A stretch of DNA of 29,488 nt from Fidelibacterota bacterium (GTDB lineage Bacteria > Marinisomatota > Marinisomatia > Marinisomatales > TCS55), in the NCBI GenBank assembly GCA_004124535.1, contig SCKQ01000025.1, positions 1 through 29,488 of the forward strand, in the 5' to 3' direction. The notes below the pieces were generated by a model that saw nothing but the letters and a program-made list of their open reading frames with translations, had not been told where the DNA came from and made no database searches. Below, piece after piece: positions 9,473 to 17,628 of this stretch. The translations under genes were made by a program, and so were the position numbers. How positions within the stretch are numbered: position 1 is the first letter of the stretch; each line of letters starts with the position of its first letter.

Positions 9473-10438
9473 ATGATTAAAACAATTAATCTTAATAAAA
9501 CTGTGAAATGGGCAGTCACTTCTCTGCTGGTTATATCGCTGCAAGGTTTTTTGATCGCAGATGATAATGATAAAGTAGGATCGGTTGCCTTCAAATTTCT
9601 TAACATTCAAACAGATGCGCGCACAGCAGCTCTAGGTGGTACAGCAGCACAGGCTAGCGGAGCCGGAGCAATGTTTTCCAACCCAGCTGGGTTGGCCGGT
9701 TCAAGTATGGGCCTTTCTGCTGGCATGTCTCAATGGCTTGTTGAAACAAATATCACGAGCTTTGGTTTAGCATTACCTATGTTTGGCGGTGTAATCGGAC
9801 TTGGCGTTGTCAGTGTTGACTACGGTGATATGATGAGATCAGGTTGGGGCGAAGAAAGTGGTCAATTCATCTTTCAACCAAACCAAAATGGTGCATTTAC
9901 TGCCGCTGATATGTCAATACAGTTTAGCTATGGAAAAAGTCTTACAGATAAATTTTCCATTGGTGGTTCTGCAAAGATGATTTCTCAGAGCATTGATGAT
10001 GTTGATATTAGCGGAAAGGCATTTGATATTGGTATGCAGTTCAACACAGGATATAGAGGCATTCAAATGGGTGCTGTCATTTCCAACTTTGGCCCAGATG
10101 TAGAATCTCAAGCCCCTGATGAAGCAGGTTATGCGGGATTCCCTTCCATGTCACTACCAATGACCTTTTCATTTGGTGTGATTGGTGAACTTATACCAGG
10201 GTTGAACGCAGGACTAAACGTTTTGAAACAAGCTGATATGGCTCAGCAGTACATAGTGAATGCTGAATACAATGTCAGTATCGCTTCGTTACGCTTCAGT
10301 TACAATATCAATGATGATCAAGCTCCCATGTCCATGGGTGGCGGGGTCAATGTTGCTGGAGCTGATATTGGTGTTTCAATGACAAGCCATGATGCATTAG
10401 ACAGTGTAATGCGTATATCTGTAGGCTATTCGTTCTAA
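9473..10438 (+). CDS. PorV/PorQ-family (UPF0164-like) outer-membrane protein
   Basis: The protein has 321 aa with a signal peptide (hydrophobic stretch to LIA-D near residue 29). After it come the family marks FLNIQTDARTAALGGT and MFSNPAGLAG, followed by beta-barrel-type repeats and a terminal Phe (VGYSF). PorV-type FadL-like barrels carry T9SS cargo to the attachment complex, but other members of this large family have unknown jobs. The gene follows the sorting-domain protein by 19 bp with an AAAGGAAG ribosome site, and a terminator follows. The pairing suggests that it serves its neighbour as a dedicated shuttle (inference). Confidence 0.85.
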   Translation: MIKTINLNKTVKWAVTSLLVISLQGFLIADDNDKVGSVAFKFLNIQTDARTAALGGTAAQASGAGAMFSNPAGLAGSSMGLSAGMSQWLVETNITSFGLALPMFGGVIGLGVVSVDYGDMMRSGWGEESGQFIFQPNQNGAFTAADMSIQFSYGKSLTDKFSIGGSAKMISQSIDDVDISGKAFDIGMQFNTGYRGIQMGAVISNFGPDVESQAPDEAGYAGFPSMSLPMTFSFGVIGELIPGLNAGLNVLKQADMAQQYIVNAEYNVSIASLRFSYNINDDQAPMSMGGGVNVAGADIGVSMTSHDALDSVMRISVGYSF

Positions 10439-10443
10439 CGAAT

Positions 10444-10504
10444 CTTAATTCGTTAACAATTACTGGAAAAGCCGTTCCTTTTGGAGTGGCTTTTTTAGTT
10501 TATT
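10444..10504 (+). repeat. Direct repeat copy 1 (intact terminator)
   Basis: The sequence begins CTTAATTCGTTAACAATTAC and runs through TGGAAAAGCCGTTCC to TTTTTTAGTTTATTT. It aligns over its whole length, with a few indels, to 12034-12093. The two copies lie in the same orientation about 1.59 kb apart and flank the symporter gene. Confidence 0.6.
10467..10496. terminator. Terminator between the PorV-like gene and the convergent symporter
   Basis: A 12-bp stem (AAAAGCCGTTCC with GGAGTGGCTTTT, two G-U pairs), a TTTT loop and six T. It ends the envelope operon on the plus strand. The A-tract on the other arm would also serve the symporter gene, whose stop codon is only 4 bp away. A diverged copy of this sequence occurs at 12034-12093. 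Confidence 0.85.
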
Positions 10505-11954
10505 TAAGTATCCCCAGTCTGTCTTTGTAAAGAATAGTTACACCGTCTGCATCCTGAAGCGGGTTAGCAGGTGTTTTGTCTTTTGTAAGCATCGTCACTA
10601 GAACCATGGCCAAAAAACTAAACGCCAGGCCGATCATATCTGAAGGAATTCCCGGTGTAATGAATTTGAAAATGATCCATGCTGCAGACCCAGAGATCAT
10701 TGCGCTCAAGGCAGCCGGTGTATTTGCTTTGGGCCACCATATTCCTGCAGTTAATGGTATAAATAGCCCAACTAATAGAATACTGAAGGAATCAAGAAGC
10801 AGGGTGTATACTTCTCCGATGTATAAAGCAACAAACATGGAAAAAATTGCAAAAACAGGTACGGACAGTCTGGTCCATTTGAGAATTTTTTTATCGGAAA
10901 AAGTTTTACCTGTAAAAGGCAGCAGATTTTTTCCCAAAACGCTGGAGCAGGCCAGGATAGAACTATCTGCGCTGCTCATGACTGCAGCTAAGAGGGCACT
11001 GATGAAAAAAACAGCTAAAGTTGGCGATAAATATTCAATGGCTAATTTGGGTACCACCAATTCCGGGTTGTCCAAACCGGGGAGTAAAATGCTGCCGGCC
11101 ATGCCGATCAATAACGGTAATATTCCAAAACTCAAATAAATGATGGTAGATAAATATGCAGAATTTTGAGCGACTTTTTCGCTTTTTGCAGAAAGCGATC
11201 GCTGCAGAAGATCCTGCCCGGCGATATTGCCGAGACCAATAACCATCCAGGCCCGGACATAATTCAGCCACTCTATGGTTCCTGCATCTTTTGGAGTCAT
11301 GCGGAAACTGTCTTCAGGGAGACTGGATACAAAAAAAGCAAACCCGCCCACTTTAGAAATAACAATGGGAGTAATAATTACCAGGCCGGTCATGACAATG
11401 ATCATTTGGAAGAAGTCTGTGAGCGATACCGCCCACATGCCCCCGGCCATGGTGTAAGCAAAAACAATCATGGTACCAATGATAATGGCTGTATTGGCTG
11501 ACATGCCAGTAATGGTATGCAGAATAAAGCCCAGGGAGACAAGTAGAGAACCTGTCCAGCCGATATAGACACAGAGCATGATGATGGCTGCGATCAAGCC
11601 GGCTGTTTTGCCAAATCGGGTTTCAAAAAAATCTACGACAGTGGTGAGCTTCATGCGGCGCATGATACGGATGTAGAACAGCCCCGCCAGGAACAAACAT
11701 AAAGCAGCGCCGAAGGGGTCAGCAATAACCGCTAGGAAACCACCTTTATAAGCAGCGCCGCCGGCACCTAGAATCGTACCACCGCCAAAAAATGTCGCCG
11801 ATAGAGCCGCAGTACAGAGCCACAGGGGCAGCCGTCGCCCCGCCACCAGAAAATCTTCTGTTCCAGAAATTTTCCGACTTGCATAAATTCCGACCGCAAG
11901 CATCCCCAGCAAATAAATGATAATCCCGGTGTAAATAAATGTTGGTGATATCAT
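10500..11954 (-). CDS. Sodium:solute symporter family (SSS) transporter
   Basis: This 484-aa inner-membrane protein has about 13 hydrophobic segments. Its SSS features include the TM1-2 region with EDFLVAGR near residue 33, GAGGAAYKGG near 63-72, the signature-type GGMWAVSLTDFFQ at 171-183, and AAVMSSADSSIL at 323-334, which carries the Ser residues of the second sodium site. It is close in length to proline, pantothenate or sugar carriers, and the substrate cannot be decided from sequence. Given the amine-catabolic genes downstream, an amino acid or betaine is possible. No Shine-Dalgarno is visible. A TATAAT box lies exactly six bases before the ATG, compatible with a leaderless mRNA. It stands alone on its strand. 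Confidence 0.88.
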   Translation of the reverse strand: MISPTFIYTGIIIYLLGMLAVGIYASRKISGTEDFLVAGRRLPLWLCTAALSATFFGGGTILGAGGAAYKGGFLAVIADPFGAALCLFLAGLFYIRIMRRMKLTTVVDFFETRFGKTAGLIAAIIMLCVYIGWTGSLLVSLGFILHTITGMSANTAIIIGTMIVFAYTMAGGMWAVSLTDFFQMIIVMTGLVIITPIVISKVGGFAFFVSSLPEDSFRMTPKDAGTIEWLNYVRAWMVIGLGNIAGQDLLQRSLSAKSEKVAQNSAYLSTIIYLSFGILPLLIGMAGSILLPGLDNPELVVPKLAIEYLSPTLAVFFISALLAAVMSSADSSILACSSVLGKNLLPFTGKTFSDKKILKWTRLSVPVFAIFSMFVALYIGEVYTLLLDSFSILLVGLFIPLTAGIWWPKANTPAALSAMISGSAAWIIFKFITPGIPSDMIGLAFSFLAMVLVTMLTKDKTPANPLQDADGVTILYKDRLGILK

Positions 11955-11960
11955 TGTGTT

Positions 11961-11966
11961 ATTATA
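11961..11966 (-). promoter_or_regulatory. Candidate -10 box, leaderless start of the symporter gene
   Basis: On the minus strand TATAAT is followed by exactly six bases (AACACA) and then the symporter ATG. The expected +1 is therefore the A of the start codon. No Shine-Dalgarno and no good -35 are visible. Another TATAAT on the plus strand at 11995-12000 could serve the divergent FG-GAP/ASPIC gene with a leader of about 96 bases. Confidence 0.4.
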
Positions 11967-12033
11967 ATCATGAATAATAATGTACTGATACTATTATAAT
12001 CTGGACAATCTCTTAAAGCCGTTTACTGTGGAT

Positions 12034-12093
12034 CTTATTCGTTCATTAACACTGGAAAACCGTTCCTTCAGGAGAGGCATCTTTAGTAAATTG
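12034..12093 (+). repeat. Direct repeat copy 2 (decayed terminator)
   Basis: A diverged copy of the terminator region at 10444-10504: CTTATTCGTTCATTAACACT, GGAAAACCGTTCCTTCAGGA, then GAGGCATCTTTAGTAAATT. The stem is weaker here (a G-A mismatch) and the T-run is broken, so it is unlikely to terminate well. It lies in the leader just upstream of the FG-GAP/ASPIC gene. Confidence 0.6.
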
Positions 12094-12102
12094 ATAGCTC
12101 TC

Positions 12103-13755
12103 ATGAAACCGCTCATAATTATTACACTATTCATTCAATTTGCGTTGAATGCCCAATCATATGTTTTTGATGATGTAGCCCAAGATCAAGGCTTGGATTT
12201 TATCCATGATCATGGCGGCAGCGGAGAAAAGTATTATGTGGAAACGATGGGTTCCGGTGTCTGCCTACTAGATTTTGATAATGATAATGATCTGGATATT
12301 TATTTTTGCCAGGGCGCAGCACTTCCCGGCTGGGACAAGAATACTGTACTGGCCAACAAATTATTTAGAAATGATAATGGTCAATGGACTGATGTAACTG
12401 AAAAAGCCGGAGTGGGTGACGAATCCTATAGTATCGGCTGTGCCTGCGGAGATGTGGACAACGACGGCGATACAGATCTGTATGTGACCAATTTTGGGGC
12501 GGATATCCTCTATATCAACAATAATAATGGTACATTTACCGATATGACGTCAGCAATGGGCTTAAATAGCCCAAAATGGGGGTCTAGCGCTGCTTTCTTT
12601 GACGGGGATAATGATGGCTGGTTAGACCTGTATGTGACCAATTACGTGGAATTTTCGGTGGATAAAAATCCCTGGTGCGGTGAACACATCAGTGGTTTGC
12701 GGGCCTATTGTGATCCCGATGTTTTTGAAGGAGTTACAGATGAATTTTATCACAATAATGGTGATGTTACGTTTACTGATTGGTCAGCAAAATCTGGGAT
12801 TACAAAAGATAAAGGTAAGGGGCTTGGTGTGGTGACAGGCGATGTGGATAATGACGGTGATATGGATGTATATGTAGCCAACGATAAGGTCATGAATCTC
12901 ATGTACATCAACGATGGTACGGCTCATTTTGAAGAAAGCGCACTATTCAACGGTGTCGGCTTCAATGAAAACGGCAAAGCCGAAGCGGGCATGGGCATAG
13001 ACTTTGGCGATATTAACCATAACGGGCGTCTGGATTTATTTGTCACCAACTTCAGCGGAGAATCGAATACGTTGTATCTGAATGATGGTAATGGCGCTTT
13101 TACTGATAAAACATTTTCTGCAGGATTAGGTCAACCCAGCCTGGATGTACTCGGTTTTGGTACAAAATTATTAGATATAGACCTGGACGGCTGGCTGGAC
13201 CTCTTTGTCGTCAATGGCCACGTGATCGATAATATTGCCCATTTTAACAATGCCTATACTCATGCCCAGCGCAAACAGGTTTTTGTGAATAATAAAAATG
13301 GCACATTCAGAGAAATTGATAAACAATTTATTGGTGCTGCTGCAAATCCATCAGTGGGGAGAGGAGCTGCTTTTGGAGATATCGATAATGATGGTGATAT
13401 TGATTGTGTAGTATCTAATAATAATGGCCCTGCAAACTTGTTGATTAAAACGGGTATACCAGAAAACAATTGGATCGGTTTTGAGTTAATTGGCAATACA
13501 TGCAACCGCGACGGTATTGGCGCAAAGATTACGATTGCAGTAAATAATGGAAATCAAATCGCTTATGTAAATCCTGGAGCGAGTTATCTTGCTTCGAATG
13601 ATAAACGGATTGTTTTTGGGTTAGATGATGCTAAGATGATTGCTGCTATTAAAGTAGATTGGCCAGGAGGTAAGGAAGAAACATTCACAATAAAAAAAGT
13701 GAAGCAATATTATAGAATTGTTCAGGGAGAAGGGTTATCAGAACTGGTATATTAA
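12103..13755 (+). CDS. CRTAC1-like protein with FG-GAP/VCBS calcium repeats and ASPIC/UnbV domain
   Basis: The protein has 550 aa from the ATG that begins a clear signal peptide (MKPLIIITLFIQFALNAQ). It carries about seven calcium-loop repeats of the FG-GAP/EF-hand-like type: DFDNDNDLDIYF, GDVDNDGDTDLYVTN, DGDNDGWLDLYVTN, GDVDNDGDMDVYVAN, GDINHNGRLDLFVTN, DIDLDGWLDLFVVN and GDIDNDGDIDCVVSN. These predict a beta-propeller. From about residue 457 an ASPIC/UnbV domain follows (WIGFELIG, DGIGAKI, YLASNDKRIVFGL, VDWPGG). The protein is presumably extracytoplasmic; its function is not established. A GTG 75 bp upstream would add residues ahead of the signal peptide and is rejected. There is no good ribosome site at the ATG. 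It overlaps or abuts the TPR gene that follows. Confidence 0.85.
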   Translation: MKPLIIITLFIQFALNAQSYVFDDVAQDQGLDFIHDHGGSGEKYYVETMGSGVCLLDFDNDNDLDIYFCQGAALPGWDKNTVLANKLFRNDNGQWTDVTEKAGVGDESYSIGCACGDVDNDGDTDLYVTNFGADILYINNNNGTFTDMTSAMGLNSPKWGSSAAFFDGDNDGWLDLYVTNYVEFSVDKNPWCGEHISGLRAYCDPDVFEGVTDEFYHNNGDVTFTDWSAKSGITKDKGKGLGVVTGDVDNDGDMDVYVANDKVMNLMYINDGTAHFEESALFNGVGFNENGKAEAGMGIDFGDINHNGRLDLFVTNFSGESNTLYLNDGNGAFTDKTFSAGLGQPSLDVLGFGTKLLDIDLDGWLDLFVVNGHVIDNIAHFNNAYTHAQRKQVFVNNKNGTFREIDKQFIGAAANPSVGRGAAFGDIDNDGDIDCVVSNNNGPANLLIKTGIPENNWIGFELIGNTCNRDGIGAKITIAVNNGNQIAYVNPGASYLASNDKRIVFGLDDAKMIAAIKVDWPGGKEETFTIKKVKQYYRIVQGEGLSELVY

Positions 13756-13766
13756 TATTTTCTCTT

Positions 13767-15305
13767 TTGTTGCAAACTGTTTTTGCTCAGCAGTCCATCG
13801 CTGACGGATTAAAGCTGTTAGAGGAAAAACAGTATAATAAAGCCATTAAAATATTCGAAGAGATCCTTAATAATGATCAAACAAATATAACTGCCATCAA
13901 TGCGCTGGCTGAAGCGCAAAATAAACTTGGTAATACTCCTGGTGCTATCCAGTTATATAAAAGAAGTTTAAAAATTCAGGAAAACCAACCGGACACATGG
14001 CTGGCCCTTGGCAATGTATTATATTATGAAAAAAATATCAAACCGGCTTTAGCAGCTTATAAGGGTGCGGTGAAACATAGTCAGGATTTTGCGCGCGGGC
14101 ATAATAATCTGGCCACGATCTATAAAGAATTGGACGAGAACGATCTTGCCATTGTGCATTTTGAAAAAGCAATTGAGCTTGATGATAGCTATAGTCGCGC
14201 TATGCGCAATCTTGGGGATATATATCTGAATAAAGGTAATTCTGAAAAAGCAATCTACTGGCTTGAACGTGCAACTCAAACAGAACCAGAAAGTTTGTAT
14301 GGCTGGTTCTGGCTGGGCCGGGCACATGTCCAAAATGGCGAAGTCAAAAAAGGCCTGCAATATTATTTAAAGGTTTTAGCCCAGAAGCCGGATTTACCCC
14401 AGGTTCATCATCATTTAGGAAAAGCCTATTTTGAAATTCGCGATTATACAAATGCCATAAAGCATGTACAATTAGCCCTAAAGAAGAATCCAGCTATTAT
14501 ACCCTTTTACATTACTATGAGCAGGATCTACGCCCACATGCAGCAGGAAACTCTTGCTCTTGCAACGCTACAGGATGCATTGGCTATCAATAGGAATATA
14601 GCGGCAATATATATTGAAAGGGGAAATATTCATAAGTCTGGCAGTCGCTATGAAGATGCTTTAAAACAATACAAGTTAGCGACGTTGATCTCGCCGGATG
14701 ATTGGCAGGGATATTATAAACAAGGTGTCGTTCTTTATTATTTAAGCAGGATGGAAGAGGCCAAAGAGGCATTGACAAAAGCTAATGAAATTTCACTAGA
14801 CAATGGAATGGTGTTTCATTTTAGGGGACTTGTAGCTCTTGCAGAAAATGACCTTAAAACAGCAGAAGAAATGTTAAGAAAAGCTTCTGAACATGATAGT
14901 AAAAATGCGGATGTGTGGTTTCATTACGGCCAAACATATATGCGGCTGGAGCAATATGAAGCAGCAAAAACACACTTATTAAAATCTGTAGAATTGGATC
15001 CAAATAATTCAGAAACATTGTATAATCTGGGGCAGGTTTATAAAAAGTTAAGTCAGCATGCCACGTCCAGAGAATATTTAAGGAAGTTCAAGAATATTTC
15101 GGATATTGAAGAACGTTCCGAAACATTATCAACACAAATACGGATGCATCCGGAAAACTCATCTCTGCGCTTACAGCTTGCAGAACTTTATGAACAAAAC
15201 GGTCAATTGGACAGGGCATTAATGGTGTATAAACAGGCTGCTTATATTGGAAATGCAGAAGCGGAGAAAAAAATTGAAAACTTATTAAGTAAATTAAACC
15301 AATAG
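13767..15305 (+). CDS. Exported tetratricopeptide-repeat protein
   Basis: The protein has about 512 aa and is almost entirely TPR units (roughly 12-13 of 34 residues, for example NAIKHVQLALKKNPA and YNLGQVYKKL). It is probably a periplasmic scaffold, and it is coupled to the FG-GAP/ASPIC gene, a pairing often seen for these families. The start is unclear. The TTG used here gives MLQTVFAQQ, which is only the tail of a signal peptide. The same frame is open further upstream and reads RTGILIFSLLL before it, a full signal sequence, with AGGGAGAAGG at 13724-13733. That stretch has no ATG, GTG or TTG; ATA at 13749 or ATC at 13737 are the candidates. A real rare start or a base substitution of an ATG would explain this. 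Confidence 0.82.
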   Translation: MLQTVFAQQSIADGLKLLEEKQYNKAIKIFEEILNNDQTNITAINALAEAQNKLGNTPGAIQLYKRSLKIQENQPDTWLALGNVLYYEKNIKPALAAYKGAVKHSQDFARGHNNLATIYKELDENDLAIVHFEKAIELDDSYSRAMRNLGDIYLNKGNSEKAIYWLERATQTEPESLYGWFWLGRAHVQNGEVKKGLQYYLKVLAQKPDLPQVHHHLGKAYFEIRDYTNAIKHVQLALKKNPAIIPFYITMSRIYAHMQQETLALATLQDALAINRNIAAIYIERGNIHKSGSRYEDALKQYKLATLISPDDWQGYYKQGVVLYYLSRMEEAKEALTKANEISLDNGMVFHFRGLVALAENDLKTAEEMLRKASEHDSKNADVWFHYGQTYMRLEQYEAAKTHLLKSVELDPNNSETLYNLGQVYKKLSQHATSREYLRKFKNISDIEERSETLSTQIRMHPENSSLRLQLAELYEQNGQLDRALMVYKQAAYIGNAEAEKKIENLLSKLNQ

Positions 15306-15374
15306 AAATGATCCGTTTTATATTTTCATTACAAATTGCCCGGTTAAAATTCCCACACGCTAATAATAAAGCTC

Positions 15375-15400
15375 AGCCGGTTCATTCGCATGAACTGGCT
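15375..15400. terminator. Hairpin between convergent TPR and aminotransferase genes
   Basis: An 11-bp stem, AGCCGGTTCAT and ATGAACTGGCT with one G-U pair, around a TCGC loop. It lies 70 bp past the TPR stop and 17 bp past the aminotransferase stop. The T-tract is poor in both directions, so factor-independent termination is not assured. Confidence 0.45.
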
Positions 15401-15416
15401 CAAGTGAATAGATAGT

Positions 15417-16781
15417 TTAAGAAATACCTATTTGTTTCGCGGTTAGATCAAGGCAAAGCCGGGCTTTTTCCACTAATTCATCTGTTTCATCATTCGTCAT
15501 GATCAATGGCGGAGAAATGATCATTTTATCACCCACAGCACGCATGATGAGTCCATTATTAAAACAGAAATCCCTGCATATAGTCCCCACTTTCATATCC
15601 TCCGGAAATGCTTCTCGTGTTTCTTTGTTTTTCACGAGTTCCAGGGCAGCAACCATTCCAACTCCACGCGTTTCGCCCACAAGTGGATGATCGCCTAATT
15701 CTTTCCAGCGCTTTTGTAAATAAGGGCCTGCCTCATTTTCAACATTTTCAATGATCTTTTCGTCTTTCAAGATGCGGATGTTTTCTTTTGCAACGGCACA
15801 TGCAGCAGGATGACCGGAATAAGTGAATCCATGAGCAAATTCACCGCCCTTTTCAATGATAATATCTGCGACACGATCCCCTACCATTAACCCACCGATA
15901 GGCAAATATCCGGAAGACAATCCTTTAGCGATGGGCATAAAATCAGCATTGATGTTATAGTAATCAGAACCGAACCATTTACCCAAGCGGCCAAAGCCGC
16001 AAATGACTTCATCAGCAATGAGCAAGATGCCATATTTTTCACAAATCCGCTGTATTTCAGGCCAATACGTATCCGGAGGTATGATAACTCCCCCAGCACC
16101 TTGAATCGGTTCACCTATGAATGCAGCCACTCTGTCTTCACCCAATGCTTTAATTTTTGTTTCTAAAGCTTGTGCAGCTTTTACTCCAAATTCATCTGGA
16201 GAAAGAACACCTCCGTTTTTAAACCAATAAGGCTGATCAATATGTTCTATGTCGGAAATGATTCCGCCCTGTTCGTGCATGAATTTCATACCACCCAAAC
16301 TGGATCCCGCCATTGTACTGCCGTGGTAAGCATTTTCTCTACTTATAATAACCGTTTTATCAGGTTTACCTTGCAATGCCCAATAGTACCTTGCCATGCG
16401 CACAACAGTATCATTGGCTTCCGATCCGGAATTTGTAAAAAAAACATGATTGAACTGTGGAGGTGATATATCTGCAAGCACTTTAGAAAGTTCAATTGCT
16501 GGCGGATGAGTTGTTTGGAAGAAATTATTATAATAAGGCAACTCATTCATTTGCTCTTGAGCCACGTCAACTAATTCTTTGCGGCCGTAACCTATATTTA
16601 CGCACCATAGTCCAGCCATACCATCAATGATCTTATTACCATCAGAGTCCCATAAATAAACACCTTCAGCTTTGGTAATGATACGGCTGCCATTTTCTTT
16701 CAATATCTTTGTATCTGTAAATGGATGAAGATGATGTTGAACATCCATTTCTTGAAGTTGTCGAGTATTCAAAGGCGTCAT
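15417..16781 (-). CDS. spuC: Class III aminotransferase, SpuC-like (polyamine/putrescine:pyruvate type)
   Basis: This PLP fold-type I aminotransferase moves an amino group from an omega-amine, most likely a diamine such as putrescine, to pyruvate. Shared with SpuC are HHLHPFTD near the N-terminus, GVYLWDSDGN, GMAGLWCVNIGYGR, NSGSEANDT, AYHGSTMAGSSLGGM, EPIQGAGGVI, ADEVICGFGR and HGFTYSGHP. The PLP lysine is Lys286 in AKGLSSGY. The ATG at 16781 gives 454 aa, the usual SpuC length, and lies 10 bp after the stop of the preceding gene. An upstream ATG at 16829 would overlap that gene by 38 bp. It is co-transcribed with the PuuD-like gene. Beta-alanine or another omega-amino acid is an alternative substrate. 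Confidence 0.85.
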   Translation of the reverse strand: MTPLNTRQLQEMDVQHHLHPFTDTKILKENGSRIITKAEGVYLWDSDGNKIIDGMAGLWCVNIGYGRKELVDVAQEQMNELPYYNNFFQTTHPPAIELSKVLADISPPQFNHVFFTNSGSEANDTVVRMARYYWALQGKPDKTVIISRENAYHGSTMAGSSLGGMKFMHEQGGIISDIEHIDQPYWFKNGGVLSPDEFGVKAAQALETKIKALGEDRVAAFIGEPIQGAGGVIIPPDTYWPEIQRICEKYGILLIADEVICGFGRLGKWFGSDYYNINADFMPIAKGLSSGYLPIGGLMVGDRVADIIIEKGGEFAHGFTYSGHPAACAVAKENIRILKDEKIIENVENEAGPYLQKRWKELGDHPLVGETRGVGMVAALELVKNKETREAFPEDMKVGTICRDFCFNNGLIMRAVGDKMIISPPLIMTNDETDELVEKARLCLDLTAKQIGIS

Positions 16782-16791
16782 AGTAGGGTTG

Positions 16792-17532
16792 CTATCTTGT
16801 TTCCTTACATGCATTGCCAAAAGCTTCAAATATGGCTTTATAGAAAGGTATATCCATTACTTTCCATTCTGGATGCCATTGCACTCCAAGAGCAAAGTTT
16901 TTAGCGTCTGACACACTTGCTGCTTCTATTAATCCATCGGGAGAAACTGCTTCGATATTTAAACCCTCACCTAACTCATCCACTCCTTGCCAATGAACAG
17001 AATTCACCATTTCTTCTTTATTGTCTGTAATATGAGATAATATTCCATTCTCTGCTATAGAAACACTGTGGGAGAATTCATATTGTCCATCAAGGTCTAG
17101 GCTAGCATCTTCACGATGATCTTCTTTGCCATCAACCTCATGAATTTCCTGATGGAGCGTACCATTAAAAGCCACATTCATTTCCTGAAAACCACGGCAT
17201 ATTGCCAAAAGTGGAATTCCAGCATCCACTGCATCAGTAATAAGGGGTAAAATAGTTGCATCTCGTCGCGGATCATGTTTTGTATTGGGTTTACTGTCAT
17301 TGCCGTTATAATTATGTGGTTCAACATTGGAGTAACTGCCGGTTAACATAATTCCGTCAACAGTAGCGAGTAATTGGTCGCTATCCAATTTATCAGCAAG
17401 TGCAGGGATAAGTATGGGAAATCCGTCGATGGCATTTATTACAGCAGTAATATATTTCTCACCTGTTTGGTGATAATTGAACATGCCTTGTTGTTCGTAG
17501 CAGGTTGAGATTCCAATAATCGGTTTAGTCAT
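16792..17532 (-). CDS. puuD: Class I glutamine amidotransferase-like gamma-glutamyl-GABA hydrolase, PuuD-like
   Basis: The protein has 246 aa and hydrolyses a gamma-glutamyl amide to free glutamate plus, in the polyamine pathway, GABA. The triad is present: Cys112 in AICRGFQEMN, His220 and Glu222 in QWHPE. PuuD-specific segments include DGIMLTGSYSNVEP, HDPRRDATILPL and VNSVHWQGVDEL. It matches the Puu/Pau proteins in length (254 aa in E. coli). It is the first gene of a two-gene minus-strand operon with the SpuC-like aminotransferase. A candidate promoter lies in the 96-bp gap shared with the divergent PuuA-like gene, so these genes may be co-regulated. No recognisable ribosome site precedes the ATG. 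Confidence 0.88.
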   Translation of the reverse strand: MTKPIIGISTCYEQQGMFNYHQTGEKYITAVINAIDGFPILIPALADKLDSDQLLATVDGIMLTGSYSNVEPHNYNGNDSKPNTKHDPRRDATILPLITDAVDAGIPLLAICRGFQEMNVAFNGTLHQEIHEVDGKEDHREDASLDLDGQYEFSHSVSIAENGILSHITDNKEEMVNSVHWQGVDELGEGLNIEAVSPDGLIEAASVSDAKNFALGVQWHPEWKVMDIPFYKAIFEAFGNACKETR

Positions 17533-17559
17533 GAATTCTTACTTTAAAAAGTATGATTT

Positions 17560-17587
17560 ATTATATAGTTCTGTATGTAAAAGTAAA
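17560..17587 (-). promoter_or_regulatory. Candidate promoter of the PuuD-SpuC operon
   Basis: On the minus strand there is a TATAAT (plus positions 17560-17565) and a TTTACT -35-like hexamer (17582-17587) with 16 bp between them. The predicted leader is about 20 bases. The whole gap between the divergent puuD- and puuA-like genes (17533-17628) is AT-rich. No operator dyad is obvious. Confidence 0.3.
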
Positions 17588-17628
17588 TAAAGAGTGATAA
17601 ATAAAAAATCTTTCATTGAAGTTTTTAG

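Noticed and set aside
10576..11139. 187-aa plus-strand frame inside the symporter gene
   Set aside because: It is antisense to conserved membrane segments, has no domain sense and no ribosome site; a shadow frame.
12028..12102. GTG start for the FG-GAP/ASPIC gene
   Set aside because: The extension runs through the decayed terminator repeat and puts 25 residues in front of a complete signal peptide.
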